From JBLHKS01 sp047620505 (lineage in GTDB: Bacteria; Verrucomicrobiota; Verrucomicrobiia; Verrucomicrobiales; DEV007), in assembly GCA_047620505.1 (NCBI GenBank), contig JBLHKS010000170.1:1-15055 (forward strand): 15,055 nucleotides of DNA, given 5' to 3'. A program made the translations under genes and the position numbers. This document shows positions 1 to 8,303 of the stretch, piece by piece. Numbering within the stretch: position 1 is the stretch's first letter; each line of letters starts with the position of its first letter. The notes under the pieces are model-generated. The model was not told the DNA's origin. It saw nothing but the letters and a program-made list of their open reading frames with translations, and searched no databases.

Positions 1-377
1 CTGAAGCCCGCGAGCCACGCTTTGCGATCCGCACCGCTAAATTCGTAAATCACAGCACCGGCGTCATCGTTCAGCGTCTGCTTGCCGTTTTCTGGATCCG
101 TCAGGATAAAATAGACCGGCCCCTCGCCGCCAATTCGAGTCGCGAACGGACCAGCGCCATCAGGAACGGGATCCAGCAGCTGCTCGATTGGAGCGGAAGC
201 GCCTAACGTTCGATCACTGCCTTGGTCGCCGCCATCTTCGTTGCCTTCCGCCGAGGCCGCGGCTGCGCATTTTTTGAGGCTGACGATCGCGACGATCACG
301 AGGATCAGCGCGAGGACGAGCATGATGATCAACGCGATCGGCTTCTTCGAATCTTTCTGGGATTGGTCTGAGTTCAT
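1..377 (-). CDS. Partial hypothetical membrane-anchored protein (N-terminus only)
   Basis: The minus strand is open from an ATG at 377-375 to the left edge, giving 125 complete codons with no stop, so the gene continues outside the window. The protein opens with a short polar stretch (MNSDQSQKDSKKP), followed by one strong hydrophobic helix at about residues 13-34 that ends in SLKKC. A small-residue, acidic linker (about 38-55) follows, then a globular-looking part containing GPVYFILTDPENGKQ and AVIYEFSGADRKAW. This fits a single-pass protein with most of its mass outside the cytoplasm. I recognise no family. It is divergent from the ThuA-like gene with 143 bases between the two starts. The continuous open frame, good start and coherent topology make a real gene likely; the function is unknown. 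Confidence 0.75.
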   Translation of the reverse strand, partial: MNSDQSQKDSKKPIALIIMLVLALILVIVAIVSLKKCAAAASAEGNEDGGDQGSDRTLGASAPIEQLLDPVPDGAGPFATRIGGEGPVYFILTDPENGKQTLNDDAGAVIYEFSGADRKAWLAGF

Positions 378-520
378 CGGAAATGGAAACGTTCCCGCTG
401 CCCAAAAGTTTCGATCGGCGTCTGAAGAATTGAAACGAGCGGCGTCGAGTTTTGAGCAATAAGCTCTACGACTGCATTCGACAAGCTTGCACTCGTCGTG
501 ATCGGACTTTGATTAACGGG

Positions 521-1417
521 ATGAGATTCCGACTTTTCCTCGCGCTGATTGCCTTTGCGGTCACGACGAATGCCGAACCGATCAAAGTCCTTGTTTGGGA
601 TGAGCGCCAACCACGTCAGGCCGAGGCGTATGACAACTTTCTGGGCAATGAAATCGCCGAGCAGCTGCTGGCGGGTTCTGAAGATTTTGAGGTCCGATCA
701 GTCGCGCTCGAAGACGAGGATCAGGGCGTGTCCGATGAGAATCTGGATTGGGCCGATGTTGTGATCTGGTGGGGGCACGTCCGCCACAGCGACCTGACCG
801 AAGAAAATGCAAACCGCGTTCTCAATCGCGTGCTCGAAGGAAAACTGGACCTGGTCGTTCTTCATTCCGCGCACTGGGCCCGGCCGTTTGTTTACGCGAT
901 GAACTGGCGAGCACGAGAGGATGCGATTGCCCATTTTGCCGAAGCTGAGCCCGGCAAAATCGTGAAGTTCGATTTCGTCGATCCGCCAAAAGAACGCACG
1001 GTCCCGGCACACGGCAGCGCGTTAACGCCGGCGTATTTCGCCTACAAACGGGGCGGTGCTTACCAGGGAATTGTGTATCTGCCCTGGTGTTGTTTCCCTG
1101 ATTATCGAGCGGATGGAGAGCCCAGCACGATCAAGGTCGCGATGCCCGATCACCCGATCGCGAAAGGCTTAGCTGGAACGTTTCAGGTCAAGCAGACCGA
1201 GATGTACGACGAGCCATTTCACGTTCCAGATCCGGACGAGGTGATTTTCGAGGAAACCTGGGAACTCGGCGAGCGTTTTCGCGCTGGCATGGTCTGGGAG
1301 ATCGGGGAGGGGAAAGTTTTCTATTTCCGTCCGGGGCACGAAACTTATCCGGCTTTCAAGCAGCCTGAAGTCATCCAAGTGTTGGCCAACGCCGCTCGCT
1401 GGTTGGGTTCTGACTGA
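521..1417 (+). CDS. Exported ThuA-like (trehalose utilization family) protein
   Basis: The product has 298 residues from the ATG at 521. The frame stays open back to 452, but the internal ATG is preferred because it begins directly with a signal peptide (MRFRLFLALIAFAVTTNA, probable cleavage before EP). The mature protein starts with a beta strand, KVLVWDERQP, and carries ThuA-type landmarks: a DVVIWWGHVRH stretch, LVVLHSAHWA, a MPDHPIAKGL turn followed by TEMYDEPF, and the C-terminal VFYFRPGHETYP plus NAARWL. ThuA-like proteins have a class-I-glutaminase-like fold and are linked to sugar or glycoside metabolism. They are numerous in Planctomycetota and Verrucomicrobiota, but the exact reaction is usually not known. 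The neighbouring genes give no pathway hint, so the family is fairly certain and the substrate is not. Confidence 0.85.
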   Translation: MRFRLFLALIAFAVTTNAEPIKVLVWDERQPRQAEAYDNFLGNEIAEQLLAGSEDFEVRSVALEDEDQGVSDENLDWADVVIWWGHVRHSDLTEENANRVLNRVLEGKLDLVVLHSAHWARPFVYAMNWRAREDAIAHFAEAEPGKIVKFDFVDPPKERTVPAHGSALTPAYFAYKRGGAYQGIVYLPWCCFPDYRADGEPSTIKVAMPDHPIAKGLAGTFQVKQTEMYDEPFHVPDPDEVIFEETWELGERFRAGMVWEIGEGKVFYFRPGHETYPAFKQPEVIQVLANAARWLGSD

Positions 1418-1506
1418 TTGCGGGAGCCCGGCCGAATGGTCGACCTGGATGTAGGGCGGATTTTTCGTCGTTCCGGCGAATCACGCAGCAGACTGTCGCA
1501 AAACCT

Positions 1507-1604
1507 CTGCAAACGGATGTGGACATCCGTGCTCCGTCACGAGATTGCCCTGAATTTTCCCAACTAGCACCGCCCGGAGAACGGACGTCCACGTCCGTTG
1601 CCCT
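1507..1604. repeat. Inverted pair of related palindromes (REPIN-like) between convergent genes
   Basis: Two palindromes lie in the 221-base gap between the converging ThuA-like and DUF4340 genes. The first (1513-1530) has 8-base arms, ACGGATGT and ACATCCGT, around GG. The second (1580-1599) has 9-base arms, AACGGACGT and ACGTCCGTT, around CC. Reading the second on the opposite strand gives almost the same ~28-base word as the first, including the flanks GCAA on one side and CTCCG on the other. The pair is therefore two copies of one palindromic word in inverted orientation, as in REP doublets (REPINs). The position after two stop codons is typical of such elements and could also serve as a transcript end for either gene. 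There is no T-run, so I do not call a classic terminator. Confidence 0.6.
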
Positions 1605-1638
1605 TGAATTCGGACGGTTTTTGCCAGGTCTCTACCGA

Positions 1639-3660
1639 TTACGGCTGAGTAGCAGGCTCGGTGGCCGGAGGAGCTGGTTTGGCGGCCGGAGGAGTTGGTT
1701 TGGCGGCCGGAGGAGTTGGTTTGGCGGCCGGAGGAGTTGGTTTGGCGGCCGGAGGAGTTGGTTTGGCAGTCGGAGGTTTGGCAGTCGGAGGAGCTGGTTT
1801 GGCAGCCGGAGGAGTTGGTTTGGCAGCCGGAGGAGTTGGTTTGGCAGCCGGAGCAGCTGGCTTGGCAGCCGGAGCGTCTGGCTTGGCGGCCGGAGTAGCT
1901 GGCTTGGTGGCTGGAGCGGCTGGCTCGGTAGCCGGTGCCGGCACTTCGGGGCGTGTCGGAGGGGGAGGCGTTAGATCGGGGTTCGGGTTGAGCAAAGGTC
2001 CTTTGCCGCCCAAATCTTGGAGATTCAGACCTGGGAAACTGCCAGCTCCCGGGTGTCCGGGCGGAAGATTTCCAGCTCCGGGAGCAGCAGGCTCTTCAGG
2101 GCCTTTCATCAAGTCGATCCTGTCTTTGTTGAGGCTGTCGATGAAGAAATTCCGGGTCTCGAAAATGTAGCCAATCAATTTCTTTTCAGCCTTGAGCTTG
2201 TCGGCGAGTTCCTTGGTCTGCTTCTGGAATTCCTCATCGGCGGCGGCTTTCACTTCCGGAGTTTCGCCTTCCTGAGCGGCTCGTTCTTTCGGGAGCGTCG
2301 CGCTGGAGTTGACGGTTAGAAGGTAGTTTCCTTCGTCGTCCTTCTCATTGACTTTGACCTCGTATTTGAAGCCTTCGAATGTTTCAACCAAGAAGGTCAC
2401 GGCAGCCGGCGCTTCGACGCCTTCTCCGATCTTCAAGTCCTCAAAACTCGGGTTGCTGAAGGCCCGCTTCATCGGCCCAACCTTCGCTTCATCGATTTCT
2501 TCGCCTTCCTTGGCGTCGACGAGCGTGAATTCGGCCTTGGCGTCTTCGCGGGTCAGTTTCCAGCCCAGCGCTGGCTCTACAGCGGGAATCCGCTCGACCG
2601 TTTTGACCGTCAGCGGAGAGCTGAGGTCTTCGCCGCCGGGTGATTTGGTTAGACCGAAAAATTGCTTGTCCAGCCACTTTGATGCATCGATTTCCGCGTT
2701 CCCAAATTGGCTATCGACGAGGTAAACTGATTCGGCGTCGCCTCGCTTCACATAGCGGCCTGAACTCGCGTATTCCTTTCCGATCCAGAGCTGGCCTCTC
2801 TCCTTACCTTCTCCGTCGAAGAACGTAACGATGATGGCTCGCTTTTCGGCTTCTTCACGGGCAAGAACTGGGTCGCGTTCTGGCTCGACTGGAGCCGCAG
2901 GTTCGGTTGCCGCCGTAGGTTGTTTCGTCGCAGCAGGTTCGGCTGTCGCAGCAGGCTCGGTTGTCGCAGCAGGCTCGGTTGTCGCAGCAGGCTCGGTTGT
3001 CGCAGCAGGCTCGGTTGTCGCAGCAGGCTCGGTTGTCGCTGCCGCAGGCTCGGCTGGCGCTGCCGCAGGCTCGGCTGGCGCTGCCGCAGGCTCGGCTGGC
3101 GCAGCAGCAGGCTCGGTCGCAGCAGCAGGCTCGGTCGTCGCAGCAGGCTCGGTCGTCGCAGCAGTTTCGGCTGGCGCAGCAGGCTCAGTTGTCTCTGGTT
3201 CCTGACAATCAGCCTCATTTTCAGCGGCGGGGGCCGGAGTCTCGGCGGCTGCTGGGGGCGCAGGGGCTTCAGCAGCTGCTGGCTCTTTCGTTTTTGGAGT
3301 TTCAGGTTCGATTAACCCGAATCGGCCACGCCGGGCGGCGCTCACGGCAACTTCATCCATGATTCCGAGGTCCCAGACGTCACGCAGAAACTCGCCGACG
3401 CGTTTGAAATCAGCCGGATAGCTGTTTTTCTCGCGGATCGTCCAGATCTTGTTCTTTTTCTCGAGGTTTAGCGAGCCTTCAAGCGATCGAATCTCGATGT
3501 GGGCAATGTCGTTAACCGGAAAGCCCTCGAAAACCCGGGTTTTCCCGGTCGAGGTTTCTTTCTGGGTAATCCTTTCGCCCCGCATTTTATTGAAGGCGAA
3601 CGCAAACAGCACCGCGAGTCCGAGTGTCGCGGTAAGAATGATTAGATGCTTTGGTTTCAT
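1639..3660 (-). CDS. DUF4340-containing protein of a Gld-type ABC operon, with two Pro/Ala repeat tracts
   Basis: This 673-residue protein has one N-terminal membrane helix (about residues 5-24). A DUF4340-type region follows, with KIWTIREKNSYPAD at 71-84 and RFGLIEP at 113-119. In this family that is the point before a beta strand, but here a low-complexity insert of about 140 residues (about 121-262, mostly EPAATT and EPAAAPA units) intervenes before AIIVTFFDGEGKE resumes the domain. The C-terminal 150 residues are another Pro/Ala/Lys tail, with KPTPPAA units from about 577 on. The domain probably sits outside the cytoplasm, anchored by the helix. DUF4340 genes commonly sit beside GldG-type ABC genes; here the gene is last in the operon, 44 bases after the fusion subunit. 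The biochemical role is unknown. The Pro/Ala tracts suggest flexible spacers through the envelope, which is inference. Confidence 0.85.
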   Translation of the reverse strand: MKPKHLIILTATLGLAVLFAFAFNKMRGERITQKETSTGKTRVFEGFPVNDIAHIEIRSLEGSLNLEKKNKIWTIREKNSYPADFKRVGEFLRDVWDLGIMDEVAVSAARRGRFGLIEPETPKTKEPAAAEAPAPPAAAETPAPAAENEADCQEPETTEPAAPAETAATTEPAATTEPAAATEPAAAPAEPAAAPAEPAAAPAEPAAATTEPAATTEPAATTEPAATTEPAATTEPAATAEPAATKQPTAATEPAAPVEPERDPVLAREEAEKRAIIVTFFDGEGKERGQLWIGKEYASSGRYVKRGDAESVYLVDSQFGNAEIDASKWLDKQFFGLTKSPGGEDLSSPLTVKTVERIPAVEPALGWKLTREDAKAEFTLVDAKEGEEIDEAKVGPMKRAFSNPSFEDLKIGEGVEAPAAVTFLVETFEGFKYEVKVNEKDDEGNYLLTVNSSATLPKERAAQEGETPEVKAAADEEFQKQTKELADKLKAEKKLIGYIFETRNFFIDSLNKDRIDLMKGPEEPAAPGAGNLPPGHPGAGSFPGLNLQDLGGKGPLLNPNPDLTPPPPTRPEVPAPATEPAAPATKPATPAAKPDAPAAKPAAPAAKPTPPAAKPTPPAAKPAPPTAKPPTAKPTPPAAKPTPPAAKPTPPAAKPTPPAAKPAPPATEPATQP
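1642..1932 (-). repeat. 21-bp coding tandem repeat (KPTPPAA units) in the DUF4340 gene
   Basis: The 3' end of the DUF4340 gene is a tandem array with a 21-base period. The plus-strand core GCCGGAGGAGTTGGTTTGGC recurs almost perfectly through about 1660-1870 and decays toward 1932. One unit is shortened (around 1767-1785). All changes keep the frame. Near-identity of the central units points to recent expansion by slippage or unequal recombination. Confidence 0.9.
2875..3300 (-). repeat. 18/21-bp coding tandem repeat (EPAATT/EPAAAPA units) inserted in the DUF4340 domain
   Basis: A second in-frame array in the same gene has an 18-base period (plus-strand core GTCGCAGCAGGCTCGGTT) that switches to a 21-base period (core GCTGGCGCTGCCGCAGGCTCG) in the middle. 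It encodes acidic Pro/Ala units and splits the DUF4340 domain between the GLIEP and AIIVTF segments. Units in the centre are nearly identical at DNA level, so copy number is likely to vary between strains. Confidence 0.85.
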
Positions 3661-3704
3661 CGAATCGAAAATTTCTAGTTTAACTTATGAGTTGATGGTG
3701 AAAA

Positions 3705-6700
3705 TCAGCGGGCGGCCGTGCGGATGATGCGGGCCAGCCAGCAAAGTAGGCCAATGATCGTAATCAAGAGTGCCATCGGGATAATGTTCATCGCTTTGAT
3801 CCAAGCGATTTTAGTCTCGATGTCCTGGCGCAATTGTTTGCGGGTCTCGCGAATTTTGCGTTCAGCCTCTGCGCGCTGACCGCGAAGATCTTTCAGGCCG
3901 GAAACATTGTCCTCACTAACGACGATCATCTGATCGCCAGCCTCTGAGCGGACGGCGACGTATTCTTCGATCTGGGTCTGGATCTCCTCGAGTTTCTTTT
4001 GAAACTCAGCCACCTGCTCGTTGGTCTTATCGCGAGCATCGGCCTCCATTTTGTTCAGGAGAGTGAACGGGCGGCTGCTCGATGAACGGCCGCGGATGCT
4101 GATCAAATCGCTGTTGCCCATGAGGTGCTCCGTCAAGTTCTGGAAGAAGCTCAGGTTGTGGTTGATCGGGCGGAAGTCCCTTGAGATTGCCCACTGATCG
4201 AAGATGAAATCGCAGTCAGCGACCAGCACGACTGTTCCGGGCTGGCCTTTGGTCGAGCGCTTCAGAGAATCGTCAGACCCTTCAGGGGCGTCGGTATCTC
4301 CGATCGCTGCCGGATCATCGCTCAGCGCTGGAGCAGTGCTCGGATCCCCGGCTGGGAATGCCGTTTCGAACGAATCGCCAGTCATTTGCACCGCAAAGAA
4401 GAAAGGCGTGCCGCTTGGTGAGAAGTTCTCCTGGATCGAATCGATCTGGGCCGGCGTCTGGGCTTCGAAAGTTCCAACCAACTGATTGTCTTTCGAGGAG
4501 GTCAGGAGAGCTTCGACTTTGATTGATGGATTCTTTTGGGCGTTGAATCTGAAGCCACCTGCGAAAAGCATATTCATGTCGGTCAGCTGCGTCGTGACCA
4601 CGCTTTCGCGGTTCATCGCGTCTCCAGACAGCGAAAGGAACGTCGGCATCTTCTGGCCCGTCTGGATCTGGGTTTGGTAAGTCCGGTCGGCGACCACTTG
4701 CGAAGGCGAATAGTCGATTCCCCATTTTCCGAACAACGTCGGCAACTCCGACGAAGGTCCAGGCCCGCCCCCTTGTGGTGGCATGCCCGGGAACTGCTGT
4801 TGTTGCGGTGGAGCCATCGCTTCAGCCGAGGCAAAGAGCGGATCGACGACTGCGATGACCGTTCCGCCACCGAGGACATATTGATCGATCGCAAACTCGC
4901 CTGCTTCGGTGATGTCGTAGGGGTGAAGGACGATGAGGACATCGCTTTGATTCGGATCGATCGGCTCCGACGGAGAGGTCGAAATCATTGTCAGATTGAA
5001 GTCGTTATCCATCTGCATGTAGAGAAACCACGGAGGGCTGCCTCCACCTTGAAAGCCGCCCATTCCTGCTCCACCTCCGCCGATCGGCATCGAAGTCATC
5101 ACGGTGACGTTGGGCTTTCCTGGAACATGTCCGATGGCCGCATTCGTCATGCCGATGAGATCTTCGCGCTCGGTAGCCATCAGCTCGTCCGCTGCTGGAA
5201 AAGTCTCGCCCAGAATCCGCTTAATTTCGCCGACGTAGCTCAGATTGGCGATCGGGAGATCGTCTTCGCTGCGCTCCGCGACTTTACGGCCTTTGGTGTC
5301 GAAAACCCGGAAGTGAAGTTTGTCGCCGATCTTCCCGACGACGACCTGGGCCTTACCCTTGGTCGGGAGTTCCTCGGTGCTGGCCGTCTCAACGAGACTC
5401 AGCGTGTATTTCGGCTCATAAACTCGGGTGATCGCGCTGGAGATCTCGTATTCGAGGCGCTGTTCGCGACCAGAGGAGTCTTCCATTGCTGGATTTGCGA
5501 AGGCGATCACTTCTTCGTTTTCGAGGGCGCTGATCGCGATTCCAAAATAGATCTGATCCTCTTCACCCTGCTGGGCTGAGAGACCAACGGCTCGGGCCGT
5601 TTCCTCTTCGCTGCTGTCGATCTGCGTATCGACTTTCTCGAACTCGACGTTGGTGCTGATTTTTGCGTACTCGTTCAGCAGGTCTTCAACTTTTTGAGCA
5701 AACTGTCGCTCCTGAGGGCTCATTGCGTCGCTGCCTTCGGTCACGAAGTAGCGAATCTTCACTGGCGCTTCCAGCCCTTTAACGATGCTTCGAGTGCCGT
5801 CAGAAAGGGTGTAAATGTTGTGCTGGGTGAAGTCGAAGCGGAGCGGAATGAAGGTCATGCCGAGGTAGACCACGATTCCGATGGCTGCGACAAGCGTGAG
5901 GCCGAGCCCGGAGACGACTCCATCCTGGGCGGATTGCCCACCTTGAGTCAGACGGTAGAAGAGGAAATATCCGAGTCCGATCAGGGGAAGGAGAAGGATT
6001 ATTGCTCCAATCCAGATCCCGAAAACAAGAAAGTATATTTCCAAAGCAACCAGGAGGATGGCGATGTTTGTCAGCACCAGTTCCAGAAGTGCGGCGCGGC
6101 TTCTGGCTCGCAGCACGACGGCGGTCGCGATGAGGCAGAAGGCCGTCAGGATCAGGAAGTAAGAAAGTGAGAAAACGGTGACGAGACCCTTTTTCATTTC
6201 GTCGAAATGATCCCAGAAGCTCAAGTTCGTGAAGAGCGTATCAAATCCAGGGAAGACACCGGCGAGACCAGCGATTGCCGGCCAGCCCATCATGACGAAG
6301 ACCAGGCAGATGATCATCGACACGAGGAACGCGACGACCTGGCTGCGGGTGAAAGCCGAAACCACCGAGGTGATTCCGAGTGAAGTGATTCCAATCAGGA
6401 AGCTCCCGAGGTAGCCACTCCACATTGGACCCCAATCCGGATCACCGAGGATTTCCATCGTGACCACCGCCGGCCACGTGCAGAAAAGCATCACAAAAAT
6501 GACGACGCAGGAGGCGAGGAATTTGCCGACAATCGCGTGCCAGGTTGCAATCGGCATCGTGCTCAGCAGCTCGATCGTGCCTTGGCGGTGTTCCTCACTC
6601 CAGAGGCGCATTCCGATCGCCGGCCCGATCACGAGGAAGATCAGCGGGTGGTAAACGAAAAACGACCAAGTCAGCGAAGCGTCCTGGTATTCGATCAGGC

Positions 6701-7049
6701 GACCGAGCGTAAACGCGAGTCCGCCGGCCACCAGGGCGAAGACGACCACGCAAACGTAGGCGATGGCTGAGTTGAAAAAGCTAGACAGCTCTCGCATGCA
6801 GATCACTCGGATTCCGCGAGGCAGCCAGAGATAGAGCGCCGCTCCAATTAAACCAGCGACCACGAGCGGCGGCCCGATGAAGATAAGCTGCATCTTCAAA
6901 AAGGTGCCGATGTCGACTGCGCCCGTTACGTGAAACGTGATCGCGATGATCAATTCGAGCAGCAGAAATGCCGGAAGAAACAGGAAGAGAAGCGCCTCTT
7001 TGAGATTGAGGTCGAACTTTAACAACCGGGAGAAAACAGTATCATTCAT
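3705..7049 (-). CDS. ABC transporter permease fused to GldG-like auxiliary protein (GldF-GldG fusion)
   Basis: This 1114-residue protein joins two units usually encoded separately. Residues about 20-75 hold two membrane helices. Residues about 84-315 are an ABC-2 type permease with the characteristic GMRLWSEEHRQGTIELLSTMP at 146-166 and about six helices. Further helices at about 325-400 lead into a GldG-type soluble part that opens with RFDFTQHNIYTLSDGTR (404-420) and KIRYFVTEGS. The middle contains a Gly/Pro/Gln-rich stretch near PPQQQQFPGMPPQGGG. A likely coiled coil at about 1020-1085 (KKLEEIQTQIEE, RAEAERKIRETRKQL) precedes a last helix (about 1090-1110). GldA/F/G are needed for gliding in Bacteroidetes; homologues in other phyla have uncertain export roles. 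The gene lies 33 bases after the ATPase gene, its evident partner. Confidence 0.9.
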   Translation of the reverse strand: MNDTVFSRLLKFDLNLKEALLFLFLPAFLLLELIIAITFHVTGAVDIGTFLKMQLIFIGPPLVVAGLIGAALYLWLPRGIRVICMRELSSFFNSAIAYVCVVVFALVAGGLAFTLGRLIEYQDASLTWSFFVYHPLIFLVIGPAIGMRLWSEEHRQGTIELLSTMPIATWHAIVGKFLASCVVIFVMLFCTWPAVVTMEILGDPDWGPMWSGYLGSFLIGITSLGITSVVSAFTRSQVVAFLVSMIICLVFVMMGWPAIAGLAGVFPGFDTLFTNLSFWDHFDEMKKGLVTVFSLSYFLILTAFCLIATAVVLRARSRAALLELVLTNIAILLVALEIYFLVFGIWIGAIILLLPLIGLGYFLFYRLTQGGQSAQDGVVSGLGLTLVAAIGIVVYLGMTFIPLRFDFTQHNIYTLSDGTRSIVKGLEAPVKIRYFVTEGSDAMSPQERQFAQKVEDLLNEYAKISTNVEFEKVDTQIDSSEEETARAVGLSAQQGEEDQIYFGIAISALENEEVIAFANPAMEDSSGREQRLEYEISSAITRVYEPKYTLSLVETASTEELPTKGKAQVVVGKIGDKLHFRVFDTKGRKVAERSEDDLPIANLSYVGEIKRILGETFPAADELMATEREDLIGMTNAAIGHVPGKPNVTVMTSMPIGGGGAGMGGFQGGGSPPWFLYMQMDNDFNLTMISTSPSEPIDPNQSDVLIVLHPYDITEAGEFAIDQYVLGGGTVIAVVDPLFASAEAMAPPQQQQFPGMPPQGGGPGPSSELPTLFGKWGIDYSPSQVVADRTYQTQIQTGQKMPTFLSLSGDAMNRESVVTTQLTDMNMLFAGGFRFNAQKNPSIKVEALLTSSKDNQLVGTFEAQTPAQIDSIQENFSPSGTPFFFAVQMTGDSFETAFPAGDPSTAPALSDDPAAIGDTDAPEGSDDSLKRSTKGQPGTVVLVADCDFIFDQWAISRDFRPINHNLSFFQNLTEHLMGNSDLISIRGRSSSSRPFTLLNKMEADARDKTNEQVAEFQKKLEEIQTQIEEYVAVRSEAGDQMIVVSEDNVSGLKDLRGQRAEAERKIRETRKQLRQDIETKIAWIKAMNIIPMALLITIIGLLCWLARIIRTAAR

Positions 7050-7063
7050 GGCTTAAAAAGTCA

Positions 7064-7087
7064 GAAATTCAGGGTTCGAAATTCAGG
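7064..7087. repeat. Short direct duplication across the ATPase stop codon
   Basis: The word GAAATTCAGG occurs at 7064-7073 and again at 7078-7087, spaced by GTTC. The right copy contains the stop codon of the ATPase gene on the minus strand, and the left copy lies just after it in the 33-base spacer before the fusion gene. It looks like a small tandem duplication. Confidence 0.6.
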
Positions 7088-8033
7088 CAGCGGTGTCGGC
7101 TGTGGTCAGATCACGGAAGACTTCGTCGAGCTTTCCTTCCTCGGTCGAAAGAGCTTCGACGTGCAGTTTTTTCTTTACGCAGAGCTCGTGAATCGCGGTC
7201 ACCAAGGCCTCGGAAGATTTCTTCTTCGGATGGACGACGACCGAAAGCGATTCGCCTTCACTCGACTCAACCGTCGCGGATTTGGCCAAATCCAGTTTTT
7301 CAATGTCGTCGCACAGATTTGCCACTCCGGCTCCGCTGGCCCGCAATCGAACCGACCCAGCAGCTGCTGACCGGCTCTTCAACTCGTTCGGCGTCCCGTT
7401 TGCGATGACTTTACCGCGATCGATGATGATCGCGCGGGTGCAGGCGGCTTCGACCTCTTCAAGAATGTGGGTCGAGAAAATGATCGCCTTTTCTTCGCCA
7501 AGACGCTTCAGCAACTGCCTGACTTCGTGCTTCTGATTCGGATCGAGGCCGTCAGTCGGTTCGTCCAGAACGAGAATATCCGGATCGTGAATCAGCGCCT
7601 GCGCGAGGCAAGTCCGGTGCCGATAGCCTTTGGAAAGAGTGTCGATGCTCTGGCGTCTGACCGGCTGGAGAAAGCAAAGTTCGATCGCGTGCTCGACCGC
7701 TTTGTCGCGTGCGGCTCCGTCCAGCCCCCGCATCGCAGCCGAGAAGCCGAGAAAATCGTTCACGGCCATATCATTATAGAGCGGGGCCGATTCCGGCAGG
7801 TAGCCGATGCGAGATTTCGCCTCGATCTCGTTCTCATTCATGTTCAGGCCGTCGATCACGACAGATCCGGAACTGGGCGGGATGAACCCGGTGATCATGC
7901 GCATGGTCGTCGATTTCCCGGCACCGTTTGGTCCGAGAAAGCCGAGAACTTCGCCCTTTTTCACTTCAAAGGAAACATCGTCGACGGCGACTTTGGATCC
8001 GAAGAACTTAGATAGGTTTTTGACTTCAATCAT
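7083..8033 (-). CDS. ABC transporter ATP-binding protein (GldA-like)
   Basis: The product has 316 residues and a complete ABC ATPase core. The Walker A motif GPNGAGKS is at residues 34-41, followed by TTMRMITGF. The segment around the Q-loop reads IGYLPESAPLY (77-87), with glutamate in place of the usual glutamine, as in the GldA/CcmA-like branch. The signature is LSKGY (133-137), Walker B ILVLDEPTDGLDP (153-165) and the H-loop histidine 189 in STHILEEVE. About 100 residues follow the nucleotide-binding domain and end in FRDLT, the usual regulatory tail of this branch. It is the first gene of a minus-strand operon with the GldF-GldG fusion and DUF4340 protein, so it should power that complex at the inner face of the cytoplasmic membrane. 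No strong Shine-Dalgarno precedes the ATG. The transported substrate is unknown. Confidence 0.93.
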   Translation of the reverse strand: MIEVKNLSKFFGSKVAVDDVSFEVKKGEVLGFLGPNGAGKSTTMRMITGFIPPSSGSVVIDGLNMNENEIEAKSRIGYLPESAPLYNDMAVNDFLGFSAAMRGLDGAARDKAVEHAIELCFLQPVRRQSIDTLSKGYRHRTCLAQALIHDPDILVLDEPTDGLDPNQKHEVRQLLKRLGEEKAIIFSTHILEEVEAACTRAIIIDRGKVIANGTPNELKSRSAAAGSVRLRASGAGVANLCDDIEKLDLAKSATVESSEGESLSVVVHPKKKSSEALVTAIHELCVKKKLHVEALSTEEGKLDEVFRDLTTADTAA

Positions 8034-8071
8034 TTCAACTTAACGCGGTTAGAAACAGGAATGAAAACAGA

Positions 8072-8101
8072 ATGAGATTGCAAAAAAAGCGCCGTTGTCA
8101 A
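8072..8101 (-). promoter_or_regulatory. Candidate sigma70-type promoter of the ABC operon
   Basis: On the minus strand a perfect TTGACA (8101-8096) is followed after 18 bases by TCTCAT (8077-8072), which matches four of six positions of TATAAT. A T-tract lies in the spacer. The predicted start near 8065 would leave a leader of about 30 bases before the ATPase ATG at 8033. The -10 match is only moderate. Confidence 0.45.
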
Positions 8102-8303
8102 GTCCGTGCGGATAGAAGAGAAATATCCGGCCCGGCGCAGCGGCACACTTGCTGGCAAACCGGAGTGGCGACAAGTGATTTCTCGCCCTGCGAAAAGTCG
8201 CTGATGCTCGCCCCGGTCTCCTGATCCCGGCTAATTATCCGAGCCGCAGGTGAAAAATCCCAGATCCGCTTGCCAGCAGCTGCTGGGGGCGTAGGAATCG
8301 ATC

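Noticed and set aside
1642..1932. CRISPR-like regularity of the 21-bp repeat
   Set aside because: Units are contiguous without spacers and stay in the reading frame of a protein.
2748..3362. Several long open frames on both strands across the Pro/Ala repeat tract
   Set aside because: They are shadows of a low-complexity tandem repeat with no stop codons in any frame; only the minus-strand DUF4340 frame joins real domain sequence on both sides.
4536..5579. A 347-codon plus-strand open frame
   Set aside because: It lies wholly antisense to the GldF-GldG fusion, and its product is Arg/His/Asp-rich with no domain resemblance.
7467..8015. A 182-codon plus-strand open frame
   Set aside because: Antisense to the ABC ATPase with all its canonical motifs; codon-structure shadow.
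8141..8177. Inverted CACTTG/CAAGTG words upstream of xth as an operator
   Set aside because: Six-base arms 20 bases apart are likely by chance, and the region is on the far side of the promoter from the operon.
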